64,000 bases of DNA from Klebsiella oxytoca NBRC 105695 (GTDB lineage Bacteria > Pseudomonadota > Gammaproteobacteria > Enterobacterales > Enterobacteriaceae), in contig NZ_BCZK01000011.1 in NCBI RefSeq assembly GCF_001598695.1, positions 62,001 to 126,000 on the forward strand, written 5' to 3'. A model generated the notes under the pieces. The model was not told where the DNA came from, ran no database searches, and saw only the letters and a program-made list of their open reading frames with translations. Positions 44,114 through 53,577 of the stretch are shown here, piece after piece. The stretch's first letter is position 1, and each line of letters opens with the position of its first letter. The translations under genes and the position numbers were made by a program.

Positions 44114-46777
44114 ATGTCAGAACGTTTACCAAATGACGTGGATCCGATCGAAACTCGCGACTGGCTACAGGCGATCGAATCGGTCATCCGTGAAGAAGGT
44201 GTTGAGCGCGCTCAGTATCTTATTGACCAACTCCTTTCTGAAGCCCGCAAAGGCGGGGTGAAAGTGGCTGCTGGCGCATCGACCGGCGGCTACGTGAACA
44301 CTATTGCCGTTGAAGATGAGCCGGAATACCCGGGTAATCTGGATCTGGAACGTCGTATCCGTTCTGCGATCCGCTGGAACGCCATCATGACCGTTCTGCG
44401 CGCATCGAAAAAAGATCTCGAACTGGGCGGCCACATGGCTTCTTTCCAGTCTTCCGCAACCTTCTACGAAGTGTGCTTTAACCACTTCTTCCGCGCACGC
44501 AACGAGCAGGACGGCGGCGACCTGGTTTACTTCCAGGGCCACATCTCTCCGGGCGTCTATGCGCGTGCTTTCCTGGAAGGTCGTCTGACTGAAGAGCAGA
44601 TGAACAACTTCCGTCAGGAAGTTCACGGTAAAGGTCTGTCCTCTTATCCGCACCCGAAACTGATGCCTGAATTCTGGCAGTTCCCGACCGTCTCTATGGG
44701 TCTGGGCCCAATCGGTGCGATTTATCAGGCTAAATTCCTGAAATATCTGGAACACCGCGGCCTGAAAGACACCTCTAAACAGACCGTTTACGCTTTCCTC
44801 GGCGACGGTGAGATGGACGAGCCGGAATCTAAAGGCGCGATCACCATCGCAACCCGTGAGAAGCTGGACAACCTGGTCTTCGTAATCAACTGTAACCTGC
44901 AGCGCCTCGACGGTCCGGTTACCGGTAATGGCAAGATCATTAACGAACTGGAAGGCATCTTTGGCGGTGCTGGCTGGAACGTTATCAAGGTTATCTGGGG
45001 CGGTCGCTGGGATGAGCTGCTGCGTAAAGATACCAGCGGTAAACTGATCCAGCTGATGGAAGAAACCGTTGACGGCGATTACCAGACCTTCAAATCCAAA
45101 GACGGCGCTTACGTGCGTGAGCACTTCTTCGGTAAATATCCGGAGACCGCAGCGCTGGTTGCCGACTGGACTGACGAGCAGATCTGGGCCCTGAACCGCG
45201 GCGGTCACGATCCGAAGAAAGTCTATGCTGCACTGAAAAAAGCGCAGGAAACCAAAGGCAAAGCTACCGTAATCCTTGCCCATACCATCAAAGGTTACGG
45301 CATGGGTGACACCGCCGAAGGTAAAAACATCGCTCACCAGGTTAAGAAAATGAACATGGACGGCGTACGCTACGTCCGCGATCGTTTCAATGTGCCGGTT
45401 GCCGATGCTGATATCGAAAAACTGCCGTATGTAACCTTCCCGGAAGGTTCCGAAGAGCACACTTATCTGCACGCCCAGCGTCAGAAACTGCACGGCTATC
45501 TGCCGAGCCGTCAGACCCACTTCACTGAGAAGCTGGAGCTGCCGACCCTGGAAGATTTCCGTCCGCTGCTGGAAGAGCAGAACAAAGAGATCTCGACCAC
45601 TATCGCGTTCGTACGTGCCCTGAACGTGATGCTGAAGAACAAATCCATCAAAGACCGCCTCGTGCCGATCATCGCCGATGAAGCGCGTACCTTTGGTATG
45701 GAAGGTCTGTTCCGTCAGATTGGTATCTACAGCCCGAACGGCCAGCAGTACACTCCGCAGGACCGTGAGCAGGTTGCTTACTACAAAGAAGACGAAAAAG
45801 GCCAGATTCTGCAGGAAGGTATCAACGAACTGGGTGCCGGCGCCTCCTGGCTGGCTGCTGCGACTTCTTACAGCACCAACAACCTGCCGATGATCCCGTT
45901 CTACATCTACTACTCCATGTTCGGGTTCCAGCGTATCGGCGATCTGTGCTGGCAGGCTGGCGACCAGCAGGCTCGCGGCTTCCTGATCGGCGGGACTTCC
46001 GGTCGTACCACGCTGAACGGCGAAGGTCTGCAGCACGAAGATGGCCACAGCCACATTCAGTCTCTGACTATCCCGAACTGTATCTCTTACGATCCGTCTT
46101 ACGCGTACGAAGTTGCGGTCATCATGCAGGATGGTCTGGAACGTATGTACGGTGAAGCGCAAGAGAACGTTTACTACTACATCACCACGCTGAACGAAAA
46201 CTACCATATGCCGGCGATGCCGGAAGGTGCCGAGGAAGGTATCCGTAAAGGTATCTATAAACTCGAAACCGTTGCAGGTAGCAAAGGTAAAGTTCAGCTG
46301 CTGGGCTCCGGTTCTATCCTGCGTCACGTGCGTGAAGCAGCGCAGATCCTGGCCAACGACTACGGCGTAGGCTCTGACGTGTACAGCGTTACCTCCTTCA
46401 CCGAACTGGCGCGCGATGGCCAGGACTGTGAACGCTGGAACATGCTGCACCCGCTGGAAACTCCGCGCGTTCCGTACATTGCTCAGGTGATGAACGACGC
46501 TCCGGCAGTTGCGTCTACTGACTATATGAAACTGTTCGCTGAGCAGGTTCGTACTTACGTACCGGCTGATGATTACCGCGTACTAGGTACCGACGGCTTC
46601 GGTCGCTCTGACAGCCGTGAAAACCTGCGTCACCACTTCGAAGTTGATGCTTCCTACGTGGTGGTAGCAGCGCTGGGCGAACTGGCTAAACGTGGCGAAA
46701 TCGATAAGAAAGTGGTTGCGGAAGCCATCACTAAATTCAACATCGATGCAGATAAAGTTAACCCGCGTCTGGCGTAA
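44114..46777 (+). CDS. aceE: Pyruvate dehydrogenase E1 component
   Basis: 887 residues, same as E. coli. Homodimeric ThDP enzyme that decarboxylates pyruvate and reductively acetylates the lipoyl groups of AceF. The ThDP motif begins [14 protein letters not shown] and ends near INCNLQ; the catalytic-loop and pyrimidine regions include [21 protein letters not shown]-type sequence (core [10 protein letters not shown]). Codon use is strongly biased, as expected for an abundant enzyme. Located 241 bases after pdhR, with AAGGAAT before the ATG. Confidence 0.98.
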   Translation: MSERLPNDVDPIETRDWLQAIESVIREEGVERAQYLIDQLLSEARKGGVKVAAGASTGGYVNTIAVEDEPEYPGNLDLERRIRSAIRWNAIMTVLRASKKDLELGGHMASFQSSATFYEVCFNHFFRARNEQDGGDLVYFQGHISPGVYARAFLEGRLTEEQMNNFRQEVHGKGLSSYPHPKLMPEFWQFPTVSMGLGPIGAIYQAKFLKYLEHRGLKDTSKQTVYAFLGDGEMDEPESKGAITIATREKLDNLVFVINCNLQRLDGPVTGNGKIINELEGIFGGAGWNVIKVIWGGRWDELLRKDTSGKLIQLMEETVDGDYQTFKSKDGAYVREHFFGKYPETAALVADWTDEQIWALNRGGHDPKKVYAALKKAQETKGKATVILAHTIKGYGMGDTAEGKNIAHQVKKMNMDGVRYVRDRFNVPVADADIEKLPYVTFPEGSEEHTYLHAQRQKLHGYLPSRQTHFTEKLELPTLEDFRPLLEEQNKEISTTIAFVRALNVMLKNKSIKDRLVPIIADEARTFGMEGLFRQIGIYSPNGQQYTPQDREQVAYYKEDEKGQILQEGINELGAGASWLAAATSYSTNNLPMIPFYIYYSMFGFQRIGDLCWQAGDQQARGFLIGGTSGRTTLNGEGLQHEDGHSHIQSLTIPNCISYDPSYAYEVAVIMQDGLERMYGEAQENVYYYITTLNENYHMPAMPEGAEEGIRKGIYKLETVAGSKGKVQLLGSGSILRHVREAAQILANDYGVGSDVYSVTSFTELARDGQDCERWNMLHPLETPRVPYIAQVMNDAPAVASTDYMKLFAEQVRTYVPADDYRVLGTDGFGRSDSRENLRHHFEVDASYVVVAALGELAKRGEIDKKVVAEAITKFNIDADKVNPRLA

Positions 46778-46791
46778 GAGGTAAAAGAATA

Positions 46792-48684
46792 ATGGCTATC
46801 GAAATCAAAGTACCGGACATCGGGGCTGATGAAGTTGAAATCACCGAGATTCTGGTCAAAGTTGGCGACAAAGTTGAAGCTGAACAGTCGCTGATCACCG
46901 TAGAAGGCGACAAAGCCTCTATGGAAGTCCCGTCTCCGCAGGCTGGCGTTGTTAAAGAGATTAAAGTCTCCGTCGGCGACAAAACCGAGACCGGTAAACT
47001 GATCATGATTTTCGATTCCGCCGATGGTGCAGCAGCCGCTGCACCTGCGCAGGAAGAGAAGAAAGAAGCCGCTCCGGCCGCCGCTGCGCCTGCAGCCGCG
47101 AGCGCAAAAGAAGTTCACGTACCGGATATCGGCGGTGATGAAGTTGAAGTCACTGAAATCATGGTTAAAGTGGGCGACACCATCGCCGCTGAACAGTCGC
47201 TGATCACCGTAGAAGGCGATAAAGCCTCTATGGAAGTTCCGGCGCCGTTCGCGGGTACCGTGAAAGAGATCAAGATTAACACCGGCGATAAAGTCTCAAC
47301 CGGCTCTCTGATCATGATCTTCGAAGTAGCGGGCGCAGCGCCTGCCGCAGCTCCGGCAAAAGCGGAAGCCGCTCCGGCTGCTGCTGCACCGGCAGCTTCG
47401 GGTTCTAAAGAAGTTCACGTTCCGGATATCGGCGGTGATGAAGTTGAAGTCACTGAAGTGATGGTTAAAGTGGGCGATAAGATTGCCGCTGAACAGTCGC
47501 TGATCACCGTAGAAGGCGATAAAGCCTCTATGGAAGTTCCGGCGCCGTTTGCGGGCACCGTGAAAGAGATCAAAATCAGCACCGGCGACAAAGTCTCAAC
47601 CGGCTCCCTGATTATGGTCTTCGAAGTGGAAGGCGCAGCGCCTGCAGCGGCTCCGGCTAAGCAAGAAGCCGCTGCACCTGCGGCAGCTCCGGCTCAGGCG
47701 GCGAAACCTGCTGCAGCTCCTGCTGCTAAAGCGGAAGGCAAATCTGAGTTCGCTGAAAACGACGCGTACGTTCATGCAACGCCGCTGATTCGTCGCCTGG
47801 CGCGCGAGTTCGGCGTCAACCTGGCGAAAGTGAAAGGTACGGGTCGCAAAGGCCGTATCCTGCGCGAAGACGTTCAGGCTTACGTGAAAGAAGCGGTTAA
47901 ACGCGCTGAAGCTGCGCCTGCGGCAACCGGTGGCGGTATCCCGGGCATGCTGCCGTGGCCGAAAGTGGACTTCAGCAAGTTTGGTGAAGTGGAAGAAGTT
48001 GAACTGGGCCGCATTCAGAAAATCTCTGGTGCTAACCTGAGCCGTAACTGGGTGATGATCCCGCACGTTACTCACTTCGACAAAACCGATATCACCGATC
48101 TGGAAGCGTTCCGTAAACAGCAGAACGCCGAAGCTGAGAAGCGTAAACTGGACGTGAAATTCACTCCGGTTGTCTTCATCATGAAAGCCGTTGCCGCTGC
48201 GCTTGAGCAAATGCCGCGCTTCAACAGCTCGCTGTCTGAAGATGGCCAGCGTCTGACGCTGAAGAAATACATCAACATCGGTGTGGCGGTTGATACCCCG
48301 AATGGCCTGGTGGTTCCGGTCTTTAAAGATGTGAACAAGAAGAGCGTAACCGAGCTGTCTCGTGAACTGACCGTGATTTCTAAGAAAGCGCGTGATGGTA
48401 AGCTGACCGCTGGCGAAATGCAGGGCGGTTGCTTCACTATCTCCAGCATCGGCGGCCTGGGTACCACCCACTTCGCGCCGATCGTTAACGCGCCGGAAGT
48501 GGCTATCCTCGGCGTGTCCAAGTCCGCGATGGAGCCGGTGTGGAATGGTAAAGAGTTTGTTCCGCGTCTGATGATGCCGATCTCTCTGTCCTTCGACCAC
48601 CGCGTGATCGACGGTGCTGATGGTGCGCGCTTTATCACCATCATCAACAATATGCTGAGCGACATTCGCCGCCTGGTGATGTAA
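46792..48684 (+). CDS. aceF: Dihydrolipoamide acetyltransferase (PDH E2)
   Basis: 630 residues: three lipoyl domains with lipoyl lysines K41, K144 and K244 (each in EGDKASME), joined by Ala/Pro linkers, then the E3-binding domain ([20 protein letters not shown]) and the catalytic domain with the [11 protein letters not shown] motif. It forms the 24-mer core of PDH and passes acetyl groups to CoA. Lipoyl domains 2 and 3 repeat at exactly 300 bases and differ at only 19 of 234 positions by my count. Follows aceE by 14 bases. Confidence 0.98.
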   Translation: MAIEIKVPDIGADEVEITEILVKVGDKVEAEQSLITVEGDKASMEVPSPQAGVVKEIKVSVGDKTETGKLIMIFDSADGAAAAAPAQEEKKEAAPAAAAPAAASAKEVHVPDIGGDEVEVTEIMVKVGDTIAAEQSLITVEGDKASMEVPAPFAGTVKEIKINTGDKVSTGSLIMIFEVAGAAPAAAPAKAEAAPAAAAPAASGSKEVHVPDIGGDEVEVTEVMVKVGDKIAAEQSLITVEGDKASMEVPAPFAGTVKEIKISTGDKVSTGSLIMVFEVEGAAPAAAPAKQEAAAPAAAPAQAAKPAAAPAAKAEGKSEFAENDAYVHATPLIRRLAREFGVNLAKVKGTGRKGRILREDVQAYVKEAVKRAEAAPAATGGGIPGMLPWPKVDFSKFGEVEEVELGRIQKISGANLSRNWVMIPHVTHFDKTDITDLEAFRKQQNAEAEKRKLDVKFTPVVFIMKAVAAALEQMPRFNSSLSEDGQRLTLKKYINIGVAVDTPNGLVVPVFKDVNKKSVTELSRELTVISKKARDGKLTAGEMQGGCFTISSIGGLGTTHFAPIVNAPEVAILGVSKSAMEPVWNGKEFVPRLMMPISLSFDHRVIDGADGARFITIINNMLSDIRRLVM

Positions 48685-48688
48685 GCGA

Positions 48689-48717
48689 AAAGCCGGCCTG
48701 ACGGCCGGCTTTTTTCT
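48689..48717 (+). terminator. terminator after aceF
   Basis: AAGCCGGCC-TGAC-GGCCGGCTT followed by a T run, four bases after the aceF stop. It gives partial termination before lpd, which has its own promoter region. Confidence 0.9.
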
Positions 48718-48891
48718 GGTAATCTCTTCTGCGTTTTGAAGTTACCAGCAATAAAGGACAAAATCGTTTGCCGTTTGTTGTTTCAAAATTGTTAACAATT
48801 TTGTAAAATGCTTGCGGATAGAACGTCCCGGTGGACATGGGCGTAAAAACTATAGCGTCAGACCCGCCGGATACAAATTACAGAGGTCATG
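48718..48891 (+). promoter_or_regulatory. lpd promoter region
   Basis: The spacer after the aceF terminator contains ATTGTTAACAATTTTGTAAAATGC (an AT-rich dyad with core TTGTTAACAA near 48786), resembling the segment upstream of the E. coli lpd promoter where ArcA acts. GAGG lies before the lpd start. Exact boxes were not assigned. Confidence 0.5.
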
Positions 48892-50316
48892 ATGAGTACT
48901 GAAATCAAAACTCAGGTCGTGGTACTTGGGGCAGGTCCCGCAGGTTATTCTGCTGCCTTCCGTTGCGCTGATTTAGGTCTGGAAACCGTCATCGTAGAAC
49001 GTTACAGCACCCTCGGCGGTGTATGCCTGAACGTCGGCTGTATCCCTTCTAAAGCACTGCTGCACGTTGCAAAAGTTATCGAAGAAGCGAAAGCGCTGGC
49101 CGAACACGGCATCGTTTTCGGTGAGCCGAAAACCGACATTGACAAGATTCGCACCTGGAAAGAAAAAGTCATCACTCAGCTGACCGGTGGTCTGGCTGGC
49201 ATGGCCAAAGGTCGTAAAGTGAAGGTGGTTAACGGCCTGGGTAAATTTACCGGCGCTAACACCCTGGAAGTGGAAGGCGAAAACGGCAAAACCGTGATCA
49301 ACTTCGACAACGCTATCATCGCGGCGGGTTCCCGTCCGATTGAACTGCCGTTCATTCCGCATGAAGATCCGCGCGTATGGGACTCCACCGATGCGCTGGA
49401 GCTGAAAACCGTACCAAAACGTCTGCTGGTTATGGGCGGCGGTATCATCGGTCTGGAAATGGGCACCGTATATCACGCGCTGGGTTCAGAGATTGACGTG
49501 GTTGAAATGTTCGACCAGGTTATCCCGGCTGCCGATAAAGACGTGGTGAAAGTCTTCACCAAGCGTATCAGCAAGAAATTCAACCTGATGCTGGAAACTA
49601 AAGTGACCGCCGTTGAAGCGAAAGAAGACGGTATCTACGTTTCCATGGAAGGCAAAAAAGCCCCGGCGGAAGCGCAGCGCTACGATGCCGTTCTGGTCGC
49701 TATCGGCCGCGTGCCGAACGGTAAAAACCTCGATGCCGGTAAAGCAGGCGTTGAAGTTGACGAGCGTGGCTTTATCCGCGTCGACAAACAGCTGCGCACT
49801 AACGTGCCGCACATCTTCGCGATCGGCGATATCGTTGGTCAGCCGATGCTGGCGCACAAAGGCGTTCACGAAGGCCACGTTGCCGCAGAAGTTATCGCCG
49901 GTATGAAGCACTACTTCGACCCGAAAGTTATCCCGTCTATCGCTTATACCGAACCAGAAGTTGCATGGGTTGGTCTGACAGAGAAAGAAGCGAAAGAGAA
50001 AGGTATCAGCTATGAAACCGCCACCTTCCCGTGGGCGGCTTCTGGCCGCGCTATCGCTTCTGACTGCGCTGACGGTATGACCAAACTGATTTTCGACAAA
50101 GAATCTCATCGCGTTATCGGCGGGGCGATTGTCGGCACCAACGGCGGCGAGCTGCTGGGTGAAATCGGTCTGGCGATTGAAATGGGCTGTGACGCTGAAG
50201 ACATCGCGCTGACTATCCATGCTCACCCGACTCTGCACGAGTCCGTTGGCCTGGCTGCGGAAGTCTTCGAAGGTAGCATCACCGACCTGCCGAACGCGAA
50301 AGCGAAGAAAAAGTAA
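48892..50316 (+). CDS. lpd: Dihydrolipoamide dehydrogenase (E3)
   Basis: 474 residues. FAD enzyme that reoxidises lipoyl groups of PDH, OGDH and the glycine cleavage system. FAD loop VVLGAGPAGYSAA near the N-terminus, redox-active disulphide C45/C50 (GGVCLNVGC), NAD loop MGGGIIGLEMG, and the C-terminal HAHPTLHE with the catalytic His. Two adjacent ATG codons occur; the second (48892) matches E. coli. Followed by a strong terminator. Confidence 0.98.
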   Translation: MSTEIKTQVVVLGAGPAGYSAAFRCADLGLETVIVERYSTLGGVCLNVGCIPSKALLHVAKVIEEAKALAEHGIVFGEPKTDIDKIRTWKEKVITQLTGGLAGMAKGRKVKVVNGLGKFTGANTLEVEGENGKTVINFDNAIIAAGSRPIELPFIPHEDPRVWDSTDALELKTVPKRLLVMGGGIIGLEMGTVYHALGSEIDVVEMFDQVIPAADKDVVKVFTKRISKKFNLMLETKVTAVEAKEDGIYVSMEGKKAPAEAQRYDAVLVAIGRVPNGKNLDAGKAGVEVDERGFIRVDKQLRTNVPHIFAIGDIVGQPMLAHKGVHEGHVAAEVIAGMKHYFDPKVIPSIAYTEPEVAWVGLTEKEAKEKGISYETATFPWAASGRAIASDCADGMTKLIFDKESHRVIGGAIVGTNGGELLGEIGLAIEMGCDAEDIALTIHAHPTLHESVGLAAEVFEGSITDLPNAKAKKK

Positions 50317-50340
50317 GTTTTTCTTTCAGGCAAAATGAAG

Positions 50341-50367
50341 AAGCGGCTCAGTGAGCCGCTTTTTTTA
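50341..50367 (+). terminator. pdh operon terminator
   Basis: AAGCGGCTCA-GTG-TGAGCCGCTT-type hairpin (AGCGGCTCA pairs with TGAGCCGCT, sharing the GTG loop) with a seven-base T run, 24 bases after lpd. Confidence 0.9.
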
Positions 50368-50478
50368 TGCCTGATGTTTAGAACTGTGTCGCTGTTAATA
50401 AAATTGCATACCTTATTAATACTTGAAAAATAGTAACTCTATAAACTTATAGCTAATTAACTATATGTGAGGTGTGTG

Positions 50479-50763
50479 ATGAAAAGATTTTTAACGACGA
50501 CGCTGTTGGCAGCAACCTTAGTTTCGGGCATGGCCTGCGCAGCTGATGCCGTTATCCCCTGGGCTGATAACAGCGGCGGTACTGAAAGTACGCATATTGC
50601 GGCTATGGGCCAGGATTTAAATATGCAGCATCAGCAGATTACGAAGACTCGCGAAGGCGTGTGGGCGGCGAATTCCGGTAGCATCAGCGCTGACGAAGCG
50701 GCGTTGAGCAGCACTAAACCGGCTTTTGCGGGCGACCCGTCTCTGATGCCTCATCAGGGCTAA
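50479..50763 (+). CDS. small secreted protein of unknown function
   Basis: 94 residues. The N-terminus MKRFLTTTLLAATLVSGMACA is a clear Sec signal; cleavage after ACA leaves a 73-residue mature protein. The cysteine context (GMAC) lacks a proper lipobox, so it is probably not a lipoprotein. The mature part is polar, rich in Ala, Ser, Gln and Thr, without cysteines. GAGG precedes the ATG at 50479, eight bases away. It stands alone between lpd and a convergent DUF2950 gene, with a GCCCGGC-type hairpin after it. I do not recognise the family. Confidence 0.75.
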   Translation: MKRFLTTTLLAATLVSGMACAADAVIPWADNSGGTESTHIAAMGQDLNMQHQQITKTREGVWAANSGSISADEAALSSTKPAFAGDPSLMPHQG

Positions 50764-50776
50764 CTCATCACGGCGA

Positions 50777-50812
50777 TATGGCCCGGCGGCGTTATCGCGC
50801 GCCGGGCTTTTT
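50777..50812. terminator. hairpin between the small secreted gene and the DUF2950 gene
   Basis: GCCCGGCG (50779) can pair with CGCCGGGC (50801) across a short loop, followed by TTTTTTA on the + strand. It can serve the small gene; the DUF2950 stop lies right at its 3' edge. Confidence 0.7.
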
Positions 50813-51612
50813 TACTGATCGATGGCCTGCCAGCCATTATCAGGTGAAAACTGAGAAATGGCCTGCGCCTTGTTCGGCGTTTCTTCACCTAAATTAGTCT
50901 GATAAACGCGATCATCCTGGTTGACCATAAAGCTCATGATGCCGGTTTTCCCCCATGTCGCGGGCCATGCCAGCAGGGCGACGCCATGATTGCCCCCATC
51001 TTTGATAATACGGAAACGATAGCCATGATAGCCCTCCCCGGGTTCAACGGGGCTGAAGGCCGGCCCTAACGGGCTGGCTGCCTCTCCCGGCGCGACGGGC
51101 CAGTAGAGCCCATCCTTCTTGCCGTCGCTGCTGATAATCTTCTGCGCCCAGGCGTGGTTTAACTGATAAAAATCCTGCTGAGCGTCAACGTAAGCGTGCA
51201 TAGCCTGAATGGCTGACAGTTCATTACGACCAATTGCGCGCGTGAGAATCTCATCTTCAGCCGCGGCCATATCAAAATGCCAGCCATCGTTATCTTTGAT
51301 GATGGGTATCGGCAGACGCCACTCTGTCCGGCCTACCTCCAGCCAGGCGGTATTTTCCTGCAGAACGATACGGTGGCCAACCTTCCAGTCACGCTGAAAG
51401 CGAGCGACGGCGTCAGGGTCGATGCCATCTGGCGGTAAAAATTGCTGCCAGCTATCGCCGAGCAGCTCGTTGAGAGCAGATTCATCATGCCTGCCGATTG
51501 CCTCAGCCAGCGCGCTTGCGGCCTCATCAGGGGAGGAAAACTGCTGCTGAGCTAGCGCCATGCCGGGCGTCAGGGCCAGGGCCAGCAGCGTCATTTTTAA
51601 TAATTTTTTCAT
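50812..51612 (-). CDS. DUF2950 family exported protein
   Basis: 266 residues. Sec signal MKKLLKMTLLALALTPGMALA with cleavage before QQQF. The remainder matches the DUF2950 family by its pattern: an N-terminal helical part (FSSPDEAASALAEAI), the RNELSAIQAMHAYVDAQQDFY segment (core NELSAIQAMHAYVDAQ), a KDGLYWP motif, and the C-terminal GYHGYRFRIIK and GKTGIMSFMV strands. Function is unknown. The ATG at 51612 has GAGGATA before it. It lies 10 bases after the DUF3300 gene and is evidently in the same operon; the two domains recur together in other proteobacteria, as I recall. Confidence 0.85.
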   Translation of the reverse strand: MKKLLKMTLLALALTPGMALAQQQFSSPDEAASALAEAIGRHDESALNELLGDSWQQFLPPDGIDPDAVARFQRDWKVGHRIVLQENTAWLEVGRTEWRLPIPIIKDNDGWHFDMAAAEDEILTRAIGRNELSAIQAMHAYVDAQQDFYQLNHAWAQKIISSDGKKDGLYWPVAPGEAASPLGPAFSPVEPGEGYHGYRFRIIKDGGNHGVALLAWPATWGKTGIMSFMVNQDDRVYQTNLGEETPNKAQAISQFSPDNGWQAIDQ

Positions 51613-51622
51613 TTGCGTATCC

Positions 51623-53221
51623 TCAGCGATGGCGCAGTTCACGATGGGCGGATAAGTGCTCTCTGACCGCGCTGCGCTGCTCGCTGTTTAAACCTGAGAT
51701 ATGACGGCTCTGCAGGCCGCGTTCCCGCTGCAACTGCCAGTCGGGAGAGCGGATGTCGTTACCGCTGAGTGCATTGACGTGGAGGTCATTTAGCTTCTGC
51801 TGGCGTTGCTCGGGCGTTGCGGTCCGCAACTGTTCGCGGCGCTGCTGCTGCCCTGTGGAAGTCTGGATTTGCGTTTTTAGCGCTTCCCGATGTTGCGGTT
51901 GTACGGCGCTATGATTAACCGCCTGCGCCTGGTCATAGCCGCGATAGTTATTGCGCTGGGTCAGCTGATGCAGCTGCTGCGATGCGGCCTGACGCTGGGC
52001 ATCGCGGTAAGGCGCATGTGCGTTCGAGTGACCTGCTGCTGACGCCGGGCCGGTACGCTGCTGCAGCTGAGTCATTGCAGCCTGACGCTGTGCGTTGCGA
52101 TCGACTGGCTGATGTCGGGTCGCGCTCAGCCCACCGGGAACAGTGGTCTGATGGAATTGCTGCGCAATGTTGTCGTTTGGGTACGGAATATTACCGCGCC
52201 AGGTGGGATTATGCTGCCAGCTGGCATGATTCCCCGGCAGGTTTTGCCCGGTGATATGGTTGAAATTATTCACGTTGATATGGATGTTATCGCCGTTGTG
52301 CGAGTAGCCGCCGTGATGATCATCATCGTGATGGTGATGATCGTCATCATGATGATGGTCATTGTCATCCCAGTCGATATTGCTGAATAAGGCGTAGGTG
52401 GTGGCGACGCCGAGGCTAAAACCAAAACCTTTTACAAAGCTATTGGTGAACTGCTCGCCGGGAGGCGGCGGCAGGTAGACCGGTGGATAGGCCGCGTCAG
52501 GCCAGGCGCCATAAACCACCGAGGGATTATAGGCCGGCACATACACGACATTCGGATCGGTGGATTCGATCTTAATAATCACTGGCGCCGGGGCGGAGGA
52601 GGTGACGGCGCTGCTACTGCGGGAAGCGGTGGTCATTGACGTTGACGTTGACGGAACCGCGGAGTTGGTGGCGGTAATGATTTTCTGCTGCGGCGTGGAT
52701 TTTAACGTTCCGGTTTGCCGGGCAATGGCGCGTAAGCGCTGCACCGAGTCCATTACGTCCTGAGGTTGGGCAAGAAATGCGTTCCCCAGGTTTTCCACCC
52801 ATGGCGGGTTTTCCCCCATTAACGCCAGCAGAGCGGGGAAGGCGACCAGCGATTTTACGCTGGGATCCCAGGGCTGATTTGCCACCGCCTGTACCGCCGA
52901 ATCGCCTTTCATCGTCGGATGATCCTGCGACCACTGCACCGCCTGCACGACGTTGCCCGGATAAGTCGAAGCCATTAGCACCTGTGACAGTAGATTGTCG
53001 GGATAGAGCGCAATCGGCGCGACCCACTGATCTATCTGCGCGGGAGTCAAGGCGGTAGTCACCGGCTGAGCGGCGGCGGTTGCCTGAGCCGTCTGCGTAA
53101 CGGCAGGGGGCTCGGCAGCGGTTTGCGGTTCCCGGCTTTTTACATACAGCGTACCCGCGGCGGCGAGTAGCCCGGCGCTGCAAAGCAGGGCGAGCACGTG
53201 GGGTTTGAAAGGCAGCGTCAT
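51623..53221 (-). CDS. yacH: DUF3300 family protein, YacH-like
   Basis: 532 residues. N-terminal membrane anchor or uncleaved signal (about 8-26), a DUF3300 domain (about 58-250) with ALYPDNLLSQVLMASTYP and DPNVVYVPAYNPSVVYG, then a His/Asp cluster (283-305) and a long Gln/Arg/Asn-rich tail with repeated QRQAA and QLQQ/QLHQ units. The position before acnB and the DUF3300 domain agree with E. coli yacH. Function is unknown; the His/Asp run suggests metal binding. The ATG at 53221 is preceded by GGGAG. The anchor and low-complexity tail suggest a periplasm-facing protein. Confidence 0.82.
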   Translation of the reverse strand: MTLPFKPHVLALLCSAGLLAAAGTLYVKSREPQTAAEPPAVTQTAQATAAAQPVTTALTPAQIDQWVAPIALYPDNLLSQVLMASTYPGNVVQAVQWSQDHPTMKGDSAVQAVANQPWDPSVKSLVAFPALLALMGENPPWVENLGNAFLAQPQDVMDSVQRLRAIARQTGTLKSTPQQKIITATNSAVPSTSTSMTTASRSSSAVTSSAPAPVIIKIESTDPNVVYVPAYNPSVVYGAWPDAAYPPVYLPPPPGEQFTNSFVKGFGFSLGVATTYALFSNIDWDDNDHHHDDDHHHHDDDHHGGYSHNGDNIHINVNNFNHITGQNLPGNHASWQHNPTWRGNIPYPNDNIAQQFHQTTVPGGLSATRHQPVDRNAQRQAAMTQLQQRTGPASAAGHSNAHAPYRDAQRQAASQQLHQLTQRNNYRGYDQAQAVNHSAVQPQHREALKTQIQTSTGQQQRREQLRTATPEQRQQKLNDLHVNALSGNDIRSPDWQLQRERGLQSRHISGLNSEQRSAVREHLSAHRELRHR

Positions 53222-53577
53222 GAGTACTCCCGACACAAAAGTTGGCCCGTTTCGACTGGCTATTGTCGAACGACGGAGAAGTGCCTGAGTATTAAGGAGG
53301 GCGCATTTGCGTTTTTGATTTTTGTTGGGATTGTGGTCAGTTATGTGTAACAGAATTAATTTTATCTTCCGCTAAACTGACATAAAACCTGCAATATTCT
53401 GCCCTTAACGATTCAGCTAATTTTTAATGTTGCTTTTTTGTAAACAGATTAACACCCCGCCAAAATCCTGCTATGCTGCCGACGCGGTATCGGGCATTTA
53501 CCCTACAAACTGCTGTCTCACAGGAGCGTGAAGAGAATCGCCTACCGCATTTTACAATGAGAGCGAGGAGAACCGTC
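53222..53577. other. divergent yacH-acnB regulatory region
   Basis: 356 bases with no supported gene. The acnB ribosome-binding site GAGGAG is at 53565. CTTAACGATTCA (53404-53415; reverse TGAATCGTTAAG) loosely resembles a Cra site, which would suit carbon control of aconitase, but the fit is partial. An AT-rich stretch lies at 53300-53450. Confidence 0.45.

Noticed and set aside
44165-46450. A 761-codon open frame antisense to aceE
   Set aside because: It mirrors the strongly biased codons of aceE; its translation is low in sense and has no known domain. A shadow frame.
52270-52380. CATCATGATG-type simple repeats that look like a microsatellite
   Set aside because: They encode the His/Asp cluster of the DUF3300 protein in frame; unit changes would be in-frame and the tract is imperfect, so phase variation is unlikely.
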